Of a DNA stretch of 64,000 nt, positions 32,800 through 41,856 are shown piece after piece. The notes under the pieces were generated by a model, which ran no database searches, was not told the origin of the DNA, and worked only from the letters and a program-made list of their open reading frames with translations. The translations under genes were made by a program, and so were the position numbers. This DNA comes from JAKFEE01 sp036675815 (GTDB lineage: Bacteria; Pseudomonadota; Alphaproteobacteria; Rhodospirillales; Magnetospirillaceae), in NCBI GenBank assembly GCA_036675815.1, contig JAKFEE010000001.1, positions 1 through 64,000 on the forward strand. The letters are read 5' to 3'. Numbering within the stretch: position 1 is the stretch's first letter; every line of letters starts with the position of its first letter.

Positions 32800-34113
32800 C
32801 TACCCCATCAGTCCGGGCAAGTACAGGGCAAGCCCTGGGAAGGCGACCACGATCCCGATCACCAGCAACGTGCAGATCACATAGGGGAATCCTGCCAGGG
32901 CCACTTCGGGCAGTGTGGTTCCCTTGGGGGCGGCCCCCATCATTACGAATAGCAGCAGGCCGAAGGGTGGTGTGATCAGGCTGACCTCAAGCCCCAGCAG
33001 CATGAGCAATCCGAACCAGACCAGATCGAACCCCAACGATTGCGCCAGCGGAATGAACACCGGCAGCGTGAGCAGCATCATCGAGACCTGATCCATGAAT
33101 GCCCCCAGGAACAGGAGCACCACGAGCATGGACAGCAGAACGATCAGCGGCGTGGCATCGTAGCCCGAAACCATCGACAGGATGCCGGAGGTGGCACCGC
33201 TGAAAGCCAGAAGCTGGCTGAAGGTGGATGAGCCGATAATGATCATGAACACCATACCGGTGACGCTCAACGTGCTGGTCATGGACTTCGTGATCGAGCT
33301 CCAGGTCAGGCAACGGAACGCCATGGCCAGGATTACCACTCCGAGGACGCCGAAGGCGGCAGCCTCCGTCGGCGTCACGACTCCGCCAAGGATCAGCCCG
33401 ATCACCAGGAAGACGACTAGCGACATCGGTAGGACGTTAATGCTGACGGTGCGCACTATCTGGCCCAGGGAGACGCGCTCGGTCGCGTATTGCGGTGCCG
33501 CGAGGGGATCGAGCCTGATCTGCGTATAGATCAACCCCGCGTAGCAGGCGGCCAGCAATAGCCCGGGCAGGATGCCGGCAATAAGCAGTGCACCGATATC
33601 GATCCGGGCAAGGGTGCCCAGCAGCACGGCGAGAGTGGATGGCGGAATGATCATCGCCAGGCCGCCGGTCCCCAGAATGGGGCCGATGGCCATATGCTTC
33701 TTGTAGCCGCGCTCGATCATTTCCGGAACCATGAGCGAACCCAGCATCGCCGTGTTCGCCATGCTCGACCCCGAGAGGGTGGCAAAGGCGGTCCCACCGG
33801 CAACCGTCACATAAGACAGCCGCCCCGGCACCCGGCCGAAGCAGCAGTCGAAGGCATCGAACACCCGCCGGGCCAGGCCAGTGTGGAAGAACAGCTCGCC
33901 CATCATGAGGAACAGCGGGACCGGTACCAGGGTGAATTTGGTTACCGATTCGCTCGCGTTGGCAATCAACTGAAGCAGCCCGGCCTCCCCGCCCATGAGC
34001 AGGACGACGCCGACGATATTGACCGTCAGGAAGGCAAAGGCGACGGGCATCCCGACAAGCATCAGGCCGACGACGCTGCCCAGTAACAGGGCAGCAGCGG
34101 TTTCCCAACCCAT
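32800..34113 (-). CDS. dctM: TRAP transporter large permease (DctM family)
   Basis: Twelve-helix membrane subunit of a tripartite ATP-independent periplasmic transporter. The 437-aa sequence shows the DctM repeats with LMVGMPVAFAFL-like helices, the conserved SGSSMANTAMLGSLMVPEMIERGY segment, GPILGTGGLAMIIPPSTLAVLLG and LGAFMDQVSMMLLTLPVFIPL. The start lies 1 base after the dctQ stop, so translation is coupled. It uses the sodium or proton gradient to import the ligand held by DctP. Confidence 0.96.
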   Translation of the reverse strand: MGWETAAALLLGSVVGLMLVGMPVAFAFLTVNIVGVVLLMGGEAGLLQLIANASESVTKFTLVPVPLFLMMGELFFHTGLARRVFDAFDCCFGRVPGRLSYVTVAGGTAFATLSGSSMANTAMLGSLMVPEMIERGYKKHMAIGPILGTGGLAMIIPPSTLAVLLGTLARIDIGALLIAGILPGLLLAACYAGLIYTQIRLDPLAAPQYATERVSLGQIVRTVSINVLPMSLVVFLVIGLILGGVVTPTEAAAFGVLGVVILAMAFRCLTWSSITKSMTSTLSVTGMVFMIIIGSSTFSQLLAFSGATSGILSMVSGYDATPLIVLLSMLVVLLFLGAFMDQVSMMLLTLPVFIPLAQSLGFDLVWFGLLMLLGLEVSLITPPFGLLLFVMMGAAPKGTTLPEVALAGFPYVICTLLVIGIVVAFPGLALYLPGLMG

Positions 34114-34114
34114 A

Positions 34115-34621
34115 TCAGAGTCCCTCCTTGGGCTGGGTTCGATCGACGAAGTAGCTCTCGGGCCCTACGAGGAAGCGGCCGAACTCAACGGCGACCAGGA
34201 AGAAGCTGGGGGGCATGACCGCGAAGAGCAGCCAACGCGGCGCCTCCACCGATCGGATGTCCAGTTCGCCACGCGCATAGACCTGCAGCGCCAGTTCGCC
34301 CGAATAAAAGCAGAGCAGGAGGGCAACGGCGATACACAGCATGTAGACAAGGCGCTCGAGCCAGCAACGCGCGCCCGCCTGAAGGAACAACACGAGGGAT
34401 TCCACGGCCACATGCCCTCGCCGCCTCACCAACCAGGGGGCCGCCAGCATCGTCGCGTAGAGCATGGCGTACTCGCTCATCGTGGTGGTCCAGGACGGCG
34501 GTTGAAATCCAAGGGTGCGGATGGTGACGTCGTAGATGATGGCGACGAACACCCCGATCAGAAGGGCGGCCGCAAGGGCTGCCAGGCTTTGCAGTGCCTG
34601 GCTGTAGATTCGGGACAACAT
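34115..34621 (-). CDS. dctQ: TRAP transporter small permease (DctQ family)
   Basis: Four-helix small membrane subunit that pairs with DctM. The start at 34621 (MLSRIYSQALQSLAALAAAL) gives the normal N-terminal helix; an upstream in-frame ATG at 34741 would add 40 residues lacking membrane character and reach back towards dctP. The 168-aa protein contains the family segment RRRGHVAVESLVLFLQAGAR. It lies between dctP (53-base gap) and dctM (1-base gap). Confidence 0.92.
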   Translation of the reverse strand: MLSRIYSQALQSLAALAAALLIGVFVAIIYDVTIRTLGFQPPSWTTTMSEYAMLYATMLAAPWLVRRRGHVAVESLVLFLQAGARCWLERLVYMLCIAVALLLCFYSGELALQVYARGELDIRSVEAPRWLLFAVMPPSFFLVAVEFGRFLVGPESYFVDRTQPKEGL

Positions 34622-34674
34622 GCGATGGCTCCCGGACGAGATGCTGGGGCAGGCCGCCCTGCCCGCAGCTTTGA

Positions 34675-35649
34675 TTAGCGGTAGAACTTTGCCTTGAGCT
34701 CGCCGGCCGATTCTGGGACGGTGCGTTCCAGGCGCGACCATAGGGCCGCATAGGCCTCGTCCAGATATTGTTGTGCGGTCGACTTGTCCAAGCTCACTAC
34801 CTGCAGGCCGCGGGCACGGACCTTGTCATCGTCTCGGCGCTGTTCGGCCTCGAAGAAGCGGTATGAGTCGCGCTCGTATTCGGCCATGACGTCCTGCAAG
34901 ATGGCTTTGGCCTCGGGCGAGAGCCCGTTCCAACGCGAGAGGTTGACCAGGACGACAACATCACTGTGGTAGAACGCGGGATCGATCCGATACCGCAGGA
35001 ACTTATCCCAGTTGAAGTCGGTGATGCCGACCAATGGCCAGCCGACACCGTCAACGGTGCCTCGCTCCAGCGCGGCGTAAACCTCGGGCATCTGGATCGT
35101 GACGTTGGTCGCGCCGAGCTGGCTGAAGAAGTCCTGATATACCGGGTTCGAGCGCAGTCGCAGTCCCTTGAGATCAGGCAAGCCGCTCACATTGGGCTTC
35201 TGATTGAGGTAGGCGTGAAAACCGACACTGGCGCTCAACCAGCCGAGATAGTGCGCATTCAGGCGCTTCTCGTAGAAGGATGACAGCAACGTGGCGCCGC
35301 CGTTGTCTCGCAGTTCCCAGGGGGTCTTGGTGCTGCCGGCGACGGCCGCACTCTCGGGCACCGCGCCCCAATGATAGTTCGCCGGAGAGACAACGATGTC
35401 GACAACGCCATTGCGCACCGCCTGCGCCTGCTCGGTTGCCGGGATCACCTCCGGGCCGCCGATCCAATGGATCCGCACGATGCCCTTGCCCTTTTCATTG
35501 ACCCGCTCGAAGAAACGCAGGGCGTCCTCCGTGTAGATCACCTGTTTTGGCAAGGCGCTCACGGCCTTTAAGACTTCCTCCGCCTGCGCTACCGCCGCCG
35601 TTGCCCAGGCCGCGGCAAACATGGTGGTCGCCACCAAGATTTTTCTCAT
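34675..35649 (-). CDS. dctP: TRAP transporter substrate-binding protein (DctP family)
   Basis: Periplasmic receptor of the TRAP system. It has a 23-residue signal peptide (MRKILVATTMFAAAWATAAVAQA) and 324 residues in total. DctP-fold blocks include FFERVNEKGKGIVRIHWIGG, EQAQAVRNGVVDIVVSPANY, the ligand-carboxylate arginine region LKGLRLRSNPVYQDFFSQLG, and MPEVYAALERGTVDGVGWPL. It is the first gene of the operon, transcribed divergently from the LysR gene with about 108 bases between. The YTEDALRFF and HWIGGPEVIP segments differ from C4-dicarboxylate binders, so the ligand cannot be assigned. Confidence 0.95.
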   Translation of the reverse strand: MRKILVATTMFAAAWATAAVAQAEEVLKAVSALPKQVIYTEDALRFFERVNEKGKGIVRIHWIGGPEVIPATEQAQAVRNGVVDIVVSPANYHWGAVPESAAVAGSTKTPWELRDNGGATLLSSFYEKRLNAHYLGWLSASVGFHAYLNQKPNVSGLPDLKGLRLRSNPVYQDFFSQLGATNVTIQMPEVYAALERGTVDGVGWPLVGITDFNWDKFLRYRIDPAFYHSDVVVLVNLSRWNGLSPEAKAILQDVMAEYERDSYRFFEAEQRRDDDKVRARGLQVVSLDKSTAQQYLDEAYAALWSRLERTVPESAGELKAKFYR

Positions 35650-35757
35650 CTGCTCCTCCCTAGATGCGCTCCGGGCGCCGGCTGCGTTGTTCGCAGCTCT
35701 GCGTCCTCCAGGCTACCCCCACTTTTTTTGTGGCAACAACTGATGCTTTGTCGGGCA

Positions 35758-36675
35758 ATGCATGACAAAATGTCATCCATGCAGTTGCCCCCACTCAACG
35801 GCCTACGAGCATTCGAGGCCGCCGCCCGTCACATGAGCTTCACGCGCGCTGCCGAGGAGCTGAACGTTACCTCGACGGCCGTAAGCCATCAGATACGGCG
35901 CCTTGAGGCGTTTCTGCAGACCCGCCTGTTCCATCGCCAGCACCGCAGTTTGCGGCTGACGAGCGAAGGACAGGAGTACCTGCCGGTCGTGCGTGGCGCG
36001 TTCGAGGATTTGCGCGAGGCAACGGGGCGGTTGTTCGAAACCAGGCGGACCGAAACCCTTACCCTAAGCACCCTCACCTATGTCGGTGCCCGCTGGATTG
36101 TGCAGCGCCTAGGAGGCTTCAAGGCCTTGCGGCCACACATCGACGTTCGGATCGTCACGTCGCCACATCCCGTTGACTTCACCACCAGTGGTGTCGACAT
36201 GGGGATCCGCCGGGGCGACGGCCACTGGCCCGGGCTACGTGCGGATCAGTTGATGATCCAGCAATGCGTTCCCGTGCTGAGCCCGCGATTGCTTCCCTCG
36301 GGCGGCAGAGGCCTTAGTGCCGCGGATTTGCAGCAATTTACACTGCTCCACGTTGCCACCGAGCCGGCGGCGTGGCGACAATGGTTTCGCTTCGCCGGGA
36401 TTCCGGCTGCAGACGTTTCCCACGGCCTCACCTTCGATCAGAGCATCACCGCGATCCAGGCAGCCATCGATGGCCTCGGCATCGCCATCGGCCGCATGCC
36501 TTTCATCGATAATGAGCTCGACGCAGGGCTACTGGCGGCCCCGGTTCCCCTCTATCTGCCCGACCAGAGCCCCTTCTACATCGTCGCCCCCGAGGCCACA
36601 GCGGATCACCCTAACATCCGCCAATTCCGTGAATGGTTGTTGGCCGAGGTGCAGTCGTTGTGGCCAAAGGAATAG
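35758..36675 (+). CDS. LysR-family transcriptional regulator (GcvA-like)
   Basis: Probable regulator of the divergent TRAP/oxidoreductase operon. The N-terminal winged helix is LPPLNGLRAFEAAARHMSFT with RAAEELNVTSTAVSHQIRRLE, the GcvA-type LysR signature, followed by an effector-binding domain (LTLSTLTYVGARWIVQRLGG, GVDMGIRRGDGHWPGL, GLGIAIGRMPFIDNEL). Several in-frame ATGs exist: 35758 is used here; 35770 and 35779 are possible, and none has a strong ribosome-binding site. The last 151 bases of coding sequence before the final codons are duplicated at 10799-10949. Confidence 0.93.
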   Translation: MHDKMSSMQLPPLNGLRAFEAAARHMSFTRAAEELNVTSTAVSHQIRRLEAFLQTRLFHRQHRSLRLTSEGQEYLPVVRGAFEDLREATGRLFETRRTETLTLSTLTYVGARWIVQRLGGFKALRPHIDVRIVTSPHPVDFTTSGVDMGIRRGDGHWPGLRADQLMIQQCVPVLSPRLLPSGGRGLSAADLQQFTLLHVATEPAAWRQWFRFAGIPAADVSHGLTFDQSITAIQAAIDGLGIAIGRMPFIDNELDAGLLAAPVPLYLPDQSPFYIVAPEATADHPNIRQFREWLLAEVQSLWPKE

Positions 36676-37360
36676 GCCGTCGGCACGCCACTGGGGGGGA
36701 GATGTGGCCGACTTGCGGTGACGTGCACCACGCCGCGTCCTCGAGTAGGCCATTGGGGCGGGCAGCGGCTGGCGCGCCCATCACTGCGATTCTGGCGGCG
36801 GGGTGAAGGTGGAGTTCGGGGCACGCTACCCTAGTCGTTGAGGTCGACAGCCGCCCCTATCGGTCGCCCTCGCGCGCGGGCCTCCACGAGATCCGGCTCC
36901 GGACAGGTCTGGTCGGATGATCTTGAGACCCGGGTGGCCCCATTCATTGGAACCGCGTAGAGAAGGGTTTGATCCCAGTCCCCTTCGGTTCGGCATGGCG
37001 GAGGGAAGGCTATCGGAAAACGAATCCTCTCTACCAGAGGCCAAAAACCCGCGCAGGCGCGTGATGCGAGAGACACCGGGGCTAGTCACCGATCCCCCCT
37101 GGTTCTCGGCGGGACAGTCCACTGGCAGTGGCCGCCGAGTCTCTGCGAACCTTGTACCCCCGCGCACAAAGAATTGCCGGCAGGGTGCCCATGACCAAGG
37201 TCATGCTCATATGCAATGCACTTGCGGATCAGTCCGCAAGGCTAGCGGGGGCTCCACCCGTCGGTCATTACCGAAGGAGGAGGCCCTGCGGTGGCGTCGA
37301 GACGCTCGGGCTCTCTGCCCTTGTCGAAGCGCGCCGACAGGGGTGGGGGGCCTTCCTCGC
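36676..37360. other. Gene-free stretch with degenerate repeats
   Basis: No supported gene. It contains 36995-37065, which resembles 29268-29345 (see above), with a short open frame starting at an ATG near 36994 (MAEGRLSENESSLPEAKNPR) that is better explained as part of that element than as a gene. The minus strand at 36835-36910 reads SSDQTCPEPDLVEARARG and more in two frames, which may be the tail of a lost gene. Confidence 0.35.
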
Positions 37361-37810
37361 TCAGCGTCTCCGGCGAGCAACGGAGCCCGGGGCTGTGCGA
37401 CGTGGGCCGGCGTCCTCGTCCATCAGGGCCGAGATCAACGAAGCGCCGCGCAGGTCGGCGCCCGTCCGGTCGGCGCCGCGCAGATCGGCATGATCAAGCT
37501 TCGCGTCCCGCATGTCGGCGCCGCGGAGGTCGCTCTCGCCCAGCTTGGCCTCCCACAGTGAGGCGCCGCGCAGCCGGGCGCGCCGGAGCGAGGCGCCGCG
37601 CAGATCGGCGTGATCGAGATTGGCGGTGGCAAGATCGCTGCCGTCCAGTCGGGCGCCGCGCAGATCGGCGCGCCAGAACGACTGCCCGACCAGGTCACAG
37701 TTGCGCAGATCGGCCCGCGCGCCCCGGCTGCCGTCGGTGGCGACCCAGACCCGGTGCCCGTCCAGCGCCTGCGCCAGCTCGTCGTTCGAGGGCGTTCTCA
37801 ATGTGGGCAT
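37361..37810 (-). CDS. Pentapeptide-repeat protein
   Basis: A 149-aa protein whose middle (residues about 30-130) is built of A(D/N)LXX-type pentapeptides, for example ADLRNCDLVGQSFWRADLRG, ANLDHADLRGASLRRARLRG and ADMRDAKLDHADLRGAD, which fold as a right-handed quadrilateral beta-helix. The ATG at 37810 is preferred because GGAGGT lies just upstream; this excludes the ATG at 37822. Such proteins bind other macromolecules (some mimic DNA and protect gyrase) but most have no known role. The basic C-terminal tail ends with RRRR. A small hypothetical gene lies 24 bases upstream. Confidence 0.88.
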   Translation of the reverse strand: MPTLRTPSNDELAQALDGHRVWVATDGSRGARADLRNCDLVGQSFWRADLRGARLDGSDLATANLDHADLRGASLRRARLRGASLWEAKLGESDLRGADMRDAKLDHADLRGADRTGADLRGASLISALMDEDAGPRRTAPGSVARRRR

Positions 37811-37834
37811 CGGTACCTCCAAGGTGACCGGGCG

Positions 37835-38071
37835 TCAGGTTCGGATGCGAAGCGCCAGCCGCGCCCGGCCGGCACCGGTGAGCGTCACCGGGCGGCAGGC
37901 GCGGTCGGCGTTCTTCTCGACGGCAATCAGTTCCTGCTGCAGCGCCCTCTGCAGCGTGCGCGGATCGACGTGGCTGGCCGCCTCCGCCCGCTCCCAGGTG
38001 AAGGGATGCGCATGCTCGACGAGCCCGCGCTCGACGGCGTGCAACGCGTCGGTGATGCTGTCGTCGCTCAT
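37835..38071 (-). CDS. Small protein of unknown function
   Basis: A 78-aa protein with no recognised family. The sequence MSDDSITDALHAVERGLVEH, then AHPFTWERAEAASHVDPRTL and QRALQQELIAVEKNADRA, suggests a small helical bundle like a winged-helix/HTH; the C-terminus is basic (GRARLALRIRT). A GGAG ribosome-binding site lies about 9 bases upstream of the start. It precedes the pentapeptide-repeat gene and follows a sensor kinase gene, all on the minus strand. Confidence 0.6.
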   Translation of the reverse strand: MSDDSITDALHAVERGLVEHAHPFTWERAEAASHVDPRTLQRALQQELIAVEKNADRACRPVTLTGAGRARLALRIRT

Positions 38072-38195
38072 GCGGAAATCTCCAGGGAGGTGCGGCCTGC
38101 CGCGATGGAGATTGGGTGCTTGCTGCGTCGCCGCCAGCGTTCATGAGGCCTGCCGAGATCCGCATCGGCGGTATGCTGATCGGCGCCGCACCCTC

Positions 38196-39338
38196 CTATC
38201 CCAGGGCAAATCGCAGCATCAGCCTGGTGCCGCCCTGCGCGTTCCACTCGGCGGCGGCGCCGATCTGCTTCGCCAGCCCGTCGATGAGCAGCAGGCCGGT
38301 GCCATTACTCCTTCCCTTGGGAAGGCCCTTGCCGTCGTCCGAAAGCTCCAGCCGGGCTGCTTCGCCCTCCACCACGAGCTTCAGGCCGATCACGCCGGGA
38401 CCGCCCTCGAAGGCATATTTCATGCTGTTGGTGACGAACTCGTTGACGACGAGGCCGAGCGGGAGCGCCACGTCGGCCGAGGCGATGACACTCTGGACGT
38501 CGGACTGCAGGCGTACCGCCGCCGCCCGCTCGCTCTGGAAGCGCAGCAGGCTGGCGGCGAGTTCGCCGAGATAGGTGCCGAGATCGACGCGGTCGATCTG
38601 GCCTGCGGCATACAGCTTCTCGTGCACCAGGCGCAGCGCCTCGATGCGCTGGCCGACGGCTTCGAGTTCGGACCGCGCCTCTGAATTCGGCGCCTTGTGC
38701 GACTGGATCTGAATCAGGCTGGTGATGACCTGGAGATTGTTCTTCACCCGGTGCTGAAGCTCGCGCAGCAGGCGCTCGCCGGTGGCGACGGCGGCCTCAA
38801 GCTCCGGGAGAAGCCGTAGCCGGTCGACCGACGAGGCGAGCAGGTTGGCGTAGCCGCGCAGGAAGTACATGTCGGCTTCGGTGAAGGTTCGGTGCTGGCG
38901 GCTGTCGACCTGGAGAACGCCGTATGGCGGCCGGTCGCCGGAGCCGAGGATGGCGACGTTGACCATCGACGTGACGCCGTGCTCGCGCAGGAAGTCCGGA
39001 ATGACCCATCGGCTCTCGGCATCGATGTCTTCGCAGATCACCGGCTCGCCCGTCAGGATGGCGTGCATCTCCGAAGAATTCTCCTCCGCCTCTACGGTTT
39101 GCTTTCCCACGATACCGTCGCGCCACCCGACCCCGGCACGGACCAGGAGGGTCTTCTTGTCCGGCTGCAGTTCCATCACTTTGGCGAAATCGGTCCCGAG
39201 AGCCTGGCCGACCAGCCGACAGGCTTCGGTGAGTATCTCGTCGAGGCTGCCCGCCTTGAGCGCCACGTCGCCGAACTGCGCCAAGACCTTCTGGCGCAGT
39301 TCCAGCAGCCCCTTGTCACTGCTGTCGCGGCCGGCCAT
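38196..39338 (-). CDS. GAF-domain sensor histidine kinase, HWE/HisKA_2 type
   Basis: A soluble 380-aa kinase. Residues about 20-175 form a GAF sensor domain (LGTDFAKVMELQPDKKTLLV, VISEDI-like VICEDIDAESRWVIPDFL, YGVLQVDSRQHRTFTEAD). The phosphoacceptor is H196 in ELQHRVKNNLQVITSL, the HisKA_2 motif. The HATPase_c domain shows LPLGLVVNEFVTNSMKYAFEG (N box), LELSDDGKGLP and NGTGLLLIDGLAKQIGA. No transmembrane helix is present, so the signal is cytoplasmic. A receiver-only response regulator is encoded nearby at 42369. A similar kinase module occurs in the CheB-CheR fusion at 42739-45949. Confidence 0.93.
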   Translation of the reverse strand: MAGRDSSDKGLLELRQKVLAQFGDVALKAGSLDEILTEACRLVGQALGTDFAKVMELQPDKKTLLVRAGVGWRDGIVGKQTVEAEENSSEMHAILTGEPVICEDIDAESRWVIPDFLREHGVTSMVNVAILGSGDRPPYGVLQVDSRQHRTFTEADMYFLRGYANLLASSVDRLRLLPELEAAVATGERLLRELQHRVKNNLQVITSLIQIQSHKAPNSEARSELEAVGQRIEALRLVHEKLYAAGQIDRVDLGTYLGELAASLLRFQSERAAAVRLQSDVQSVIASADVALPLGLVVNEFVTNSMKYAFEGGPGVIGLKLVVEGEAARLELSDDGKGLPKGRSNGTGLLLIDGLAKQIGAAAEWNAQGGTRLMLRFALG

Positions 39339-39416
39339 GGGTGCCTCCAGACGCTCAGGTTTCGTCAGGCGCTATTAGGCCAGGGAACCTGCAGGCCGCG
39401 AATAGGCAAGTTGGCG

Positions 39417-41201
39417 TTACTCCCCCGCGGTCAAGGGCCAGAATGCCGGAATGACGAGGACCGCCGCTCCCCACATCAGCAGGTTGAGCGGCAGCCCGAT
39501 CCGGACGAAATCCATGAAGCGGTAGCCGCCGGCGCTGTAGACGAACGTGTTCGCCTGATAGCCGATCGGCGTGGCGAAACTGGCGCTCGCGGCGAACAGG
39601 ACGGCCATGGCGAATGGCCGCGGATCGACCCCGACCTGCTGGGCCAGGCCGACGGCGATGGGGGTGACCAGGATCGCGGCGGCGTTGTTGCTGATGATTT
39701 CGGTGAGGGCGGAGGTCAGCAGATAGATCAGCGCCAACACCGCCACCGGCCCCCATTCCCGGACCACCGCGGCAAGCTGGGTTGCGATGAGCGCGGCGGC
39801 GCCGGTGGTCTCCATTGCCATCCCGAGGCCCAGCGTGCCGAAGATCAGGAACAGGATGCGCCACTCGACGGCGCCGTAGGCTTCGTCGGGCGACAGGCAG
39901 CCCAGGGCCACCACCGCCGTCGCCGCGATCAATGCCAGCGCGGCAATGGGCAGCACTCCCAGCGCGGCGAGAACCATCACGGCGGCCACGGCGCCGATGG
40001 CGATCGGTGCCTTGTCGCGCCGGAACGGCTGCTCGGTCGGCTCGGTGAGGTTGACCAGCACCCGACGGTCGAACAGCCGGCGCAGGCCTTCGGGCGGACC
40101 CTCGAGAATGAGGGTGTCGCCGGCGCGCAGCCGGATGCCGCCGAAATCGGTGCGCAGGTCGGTGCCCTGCCGATGGACCGCGAGGATATAGACGCCATAG
40201 AGCCGGCGGAAGTTCAGGTCGCTCATGCGGAAGCCGACCAGGCGCGACTGCGGCCCGACGATGCCTTCCATGATCATGGCTGGCTGGCCGCCGATCGCCT
40301 GAACCCCCTCGTTGGTGCCGAACAGAATCTGCCCGGCGTCGCGCAGGCCGACGACGCTGGCGACGCTGCTGTGGACGACGACGCGGTCGCCGCCCTCGAG
40401 CCGCAGGCGATCGAGCTGATCATGGAGAGATCGATCGCGGCGGATCACGTCGAGAACGCCGACGCCCTTGCTGGCCACCAGCCGCGCCCCCGGCAAGGTC
40501 TTGCCGACCAGCGGCGAATCCTCGGGGATCAGCAACTCGGCCAGAAAGGCCCGCCGCGGCCGGTCGCCCATGACGTCGCCCGGCGGCTGGCGATCGGGCA
40601 GTAGCCAGCGCCCGAATACCGCCATGTAGGCGATGCCGACCAGGCCCAGCAGCAGGCCGGGCGCCGTGATTTCGAACATGCCCAGTGCCGGCTGGCCGTA
40701 GCCGACGATCACACCGTTGACGAGAAGATTGGTCGAGGTGCCGATCAGGGTCGTGGTGCCGCCGAAGATGCTGGCGAAGGAGAGCGGGATCAGGAACCGT
40801 GTCGGTGCGATCTTGAACGACCGCGCCAGCATGATGGCGACCGGCGTCAACACGACCACCACCGGCGTGTTGTTCATGAACGCCGACACCGCCATCGTCC
40901 CCGCCGCCAGGACCACCAGGGCGCGCATGGGCGACCGGCCCGCCGCCCTGGCGGCGGCGCGACCGGCGAGATCGATCATGCCGGTCCGTTCCAGCGCGGC
41001 GCTGAGAACGAACATGGCGCCGACCGTGATCGGGCCGCTATTGCTGAACACCGCGAGAGCCTCGTCCGCGCCGAGGACCCCGGTCGCAAGCAGCGCACTG
41101 AACGCCAGCAGCGCGACGAGGTCGGGCGGGAGGCGTTCGCGAATGAAGGCGACGAAGACCACGCCGACCAGGATCAGCACGATGGCGATATCGAGTGTCA
41201 C
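39417..41201 (-). CDS. SLC13/DASS-family permease with two TrkA-C (RCK_C) domains
   Basis: A membrane transporter with about 10-12 helices split by a soluble insert. The first half includes LVALLAFSALLATGVLGADEAL and the SNT-like motif NNTPVVVVLTPVAIMLAR; the insert (about residues 185-370) carries two TrkA-C domains (LAELLIPEDSPLVGKTLPGA, VGFRMSDLNFRRLYGVYILA and GDTLILEGPPEGL); the second half repeats the fold (SNNAAAILVTPIAVGLAQQV, SFATPIGYQANTFVYSAGGY). The start is taken as GTG 41201 (VTLDIAIVLILVG), which matches relatives; ATG 41276 would add 25 residues. Substrates of this subgroup include sulfate and anions; which one is used here is not known. Confidence 0.9.
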   Translation of the reverse strand: MTLDIAIVLILVGVVFVAFIRERLPPDLVALLAFSALLATGVLGADEALAVFSNSGPITVGAMFVLSAALERTGMIDLAGRAAARAAGRSPMRALVVLAAGTMAVSAFMNNTPVVVVLTPVAIMLARSFKIAPTRFLIPLSFASIFGGTTTLIGTSTNLLVNGVIVGYGQPALGMFEITAPGLLLGLVGIAYMAVFGRWLLPDRQPPGDVMGDRPRRAFLAELLIPEDSPLVGKTLPGARLVASKGVGVLDVIRRDRSLHDQLDRLRLEGGDRVVVHSSVASVVGLRDAGQILFGTNEGVQAIGGQPAMIMEGIVGPQSRLVGFRMSDLNFRRLYGVYILAVHRQGTDLRTDFGGIRLRAGDTLILEGPPEGLRRLFDRRVLVNLTEPTEQPFRRDKAPIAIGAVAAVMVLAALGVLPIAALALIAATAVVALGCLSPDEAYGAVEWRILFLIFGTLGLGMAMETTGAAALIATQLAAVVREWGPVAVLALIYLLTSALTEIISNNAAAILVTPIAVGLAQQVGVDPRPFAMAVLFAASASFATPIGYQANTFVYSAGGYRFMDFVRIGLPLNLLMWGAAVLVIPAFWPLTAGE

Positions 41202-41427
41202 GGTTCGTCGCCCGGTGCTGCGATGCCACGCCAACAACATCGGTCTCGCCCCCGGCAATTTGAAGACGCTGCGCAAGCGCTAGCCGACCCGCAACATCCG
41301 GCTGCTCCGCATAACTCAAACGATTAATTGCCACACCTACAAAATCTGCCCGCATACACCGATATTATTACTTGCGTGCGGCGTCTTTTTTCGAAATCGC
41401 CCCGCAGATTAGAAAAGGAATGAGGCG

Positions 41428-41829
41428 ATGCATTTACCTCAATTGAAGGGCGGGTGGTGGGTTTCCCTGACGACGGGCGGGTTGGCCGTCGCCCTCGCAA
41501 TCGCGGCGCCATCGACAGTGCCGGCGGGTGAGATCGAGATGAGCCGGCCACAGATGGGCGATGCCAAGCTGCGCGCCGAGACCCTGATCGGACGCATGGT
41601 GACGACGCCACAGGGGCAGCCGGTCGGCCAGATTCGCAATGTCATGGCCGGGGATGACGGACAGATGATGAATGTGCAGATCGTCCGCGGCAACGAGATG
41701 ACGATGCTGCGCGTCCCGCGAGAGTTTCTGGCCGTCGCCGCCGACGGGAGCGTCGTCATGGATCTCGAAGGCGGCGAAGTCGCATCGTTCTTCGACAGCG
41801 ACACTGCCGGGCAGGGGCGCCTCGATTGA
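41428..41829 (+). CDS. Secreted PRC-barrel-like protein
   Basis: A 133-aa exported protein with an N-terminal hydrophobic signal (WWVSLTTGGLAVALAIAAPSTVPAG) and a C-terminal PRC-barrel-like domain: LRAETLIGRMVTTPQGQPVG with QIRNVMAGDDGQMMNVQIVR and LRVPREFLAVAADGSVVMDL. The strong AAAAGGAATGAG just upstream fixes the start. PRC-barrel proteins of this sort are common, poorly understood envelope/stress proteins in alphaproteobacteria. It is separated by 27 bases from the next plus-strand gene. The upstream 41,290-41,420 region is AT-rich and is the likely promoter. Confidence 0.8.
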   Translation: MHLPQLKGGWWVSLTTGGLAVALAIAAPSTVPAGEIEMSRPQMGDAKLRAETLIGRMVTTPQGQPVGQIRNVMAGDDGQMMNVQIVRGNEMTMLRVPREFLAVAADGSVVMDLEGGEVASFFDSDTAGQGRLD

Positions 41830-41856
41830 GTTTTCCGTAATTTCGGAGCCTGCGCC

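Noticed and set aside
36994..37200. Small plus-strand gene beginning MAEGRLSENESS
   Set aside because: The region resembles a degenerate element also present near 29270; no ribosome-binding site, no family match.
38892..40604. Plus-strand frame of 570 codons
   Set aside because: Antisense to the GAF kinase and SLC13 permease, both strongly supported.
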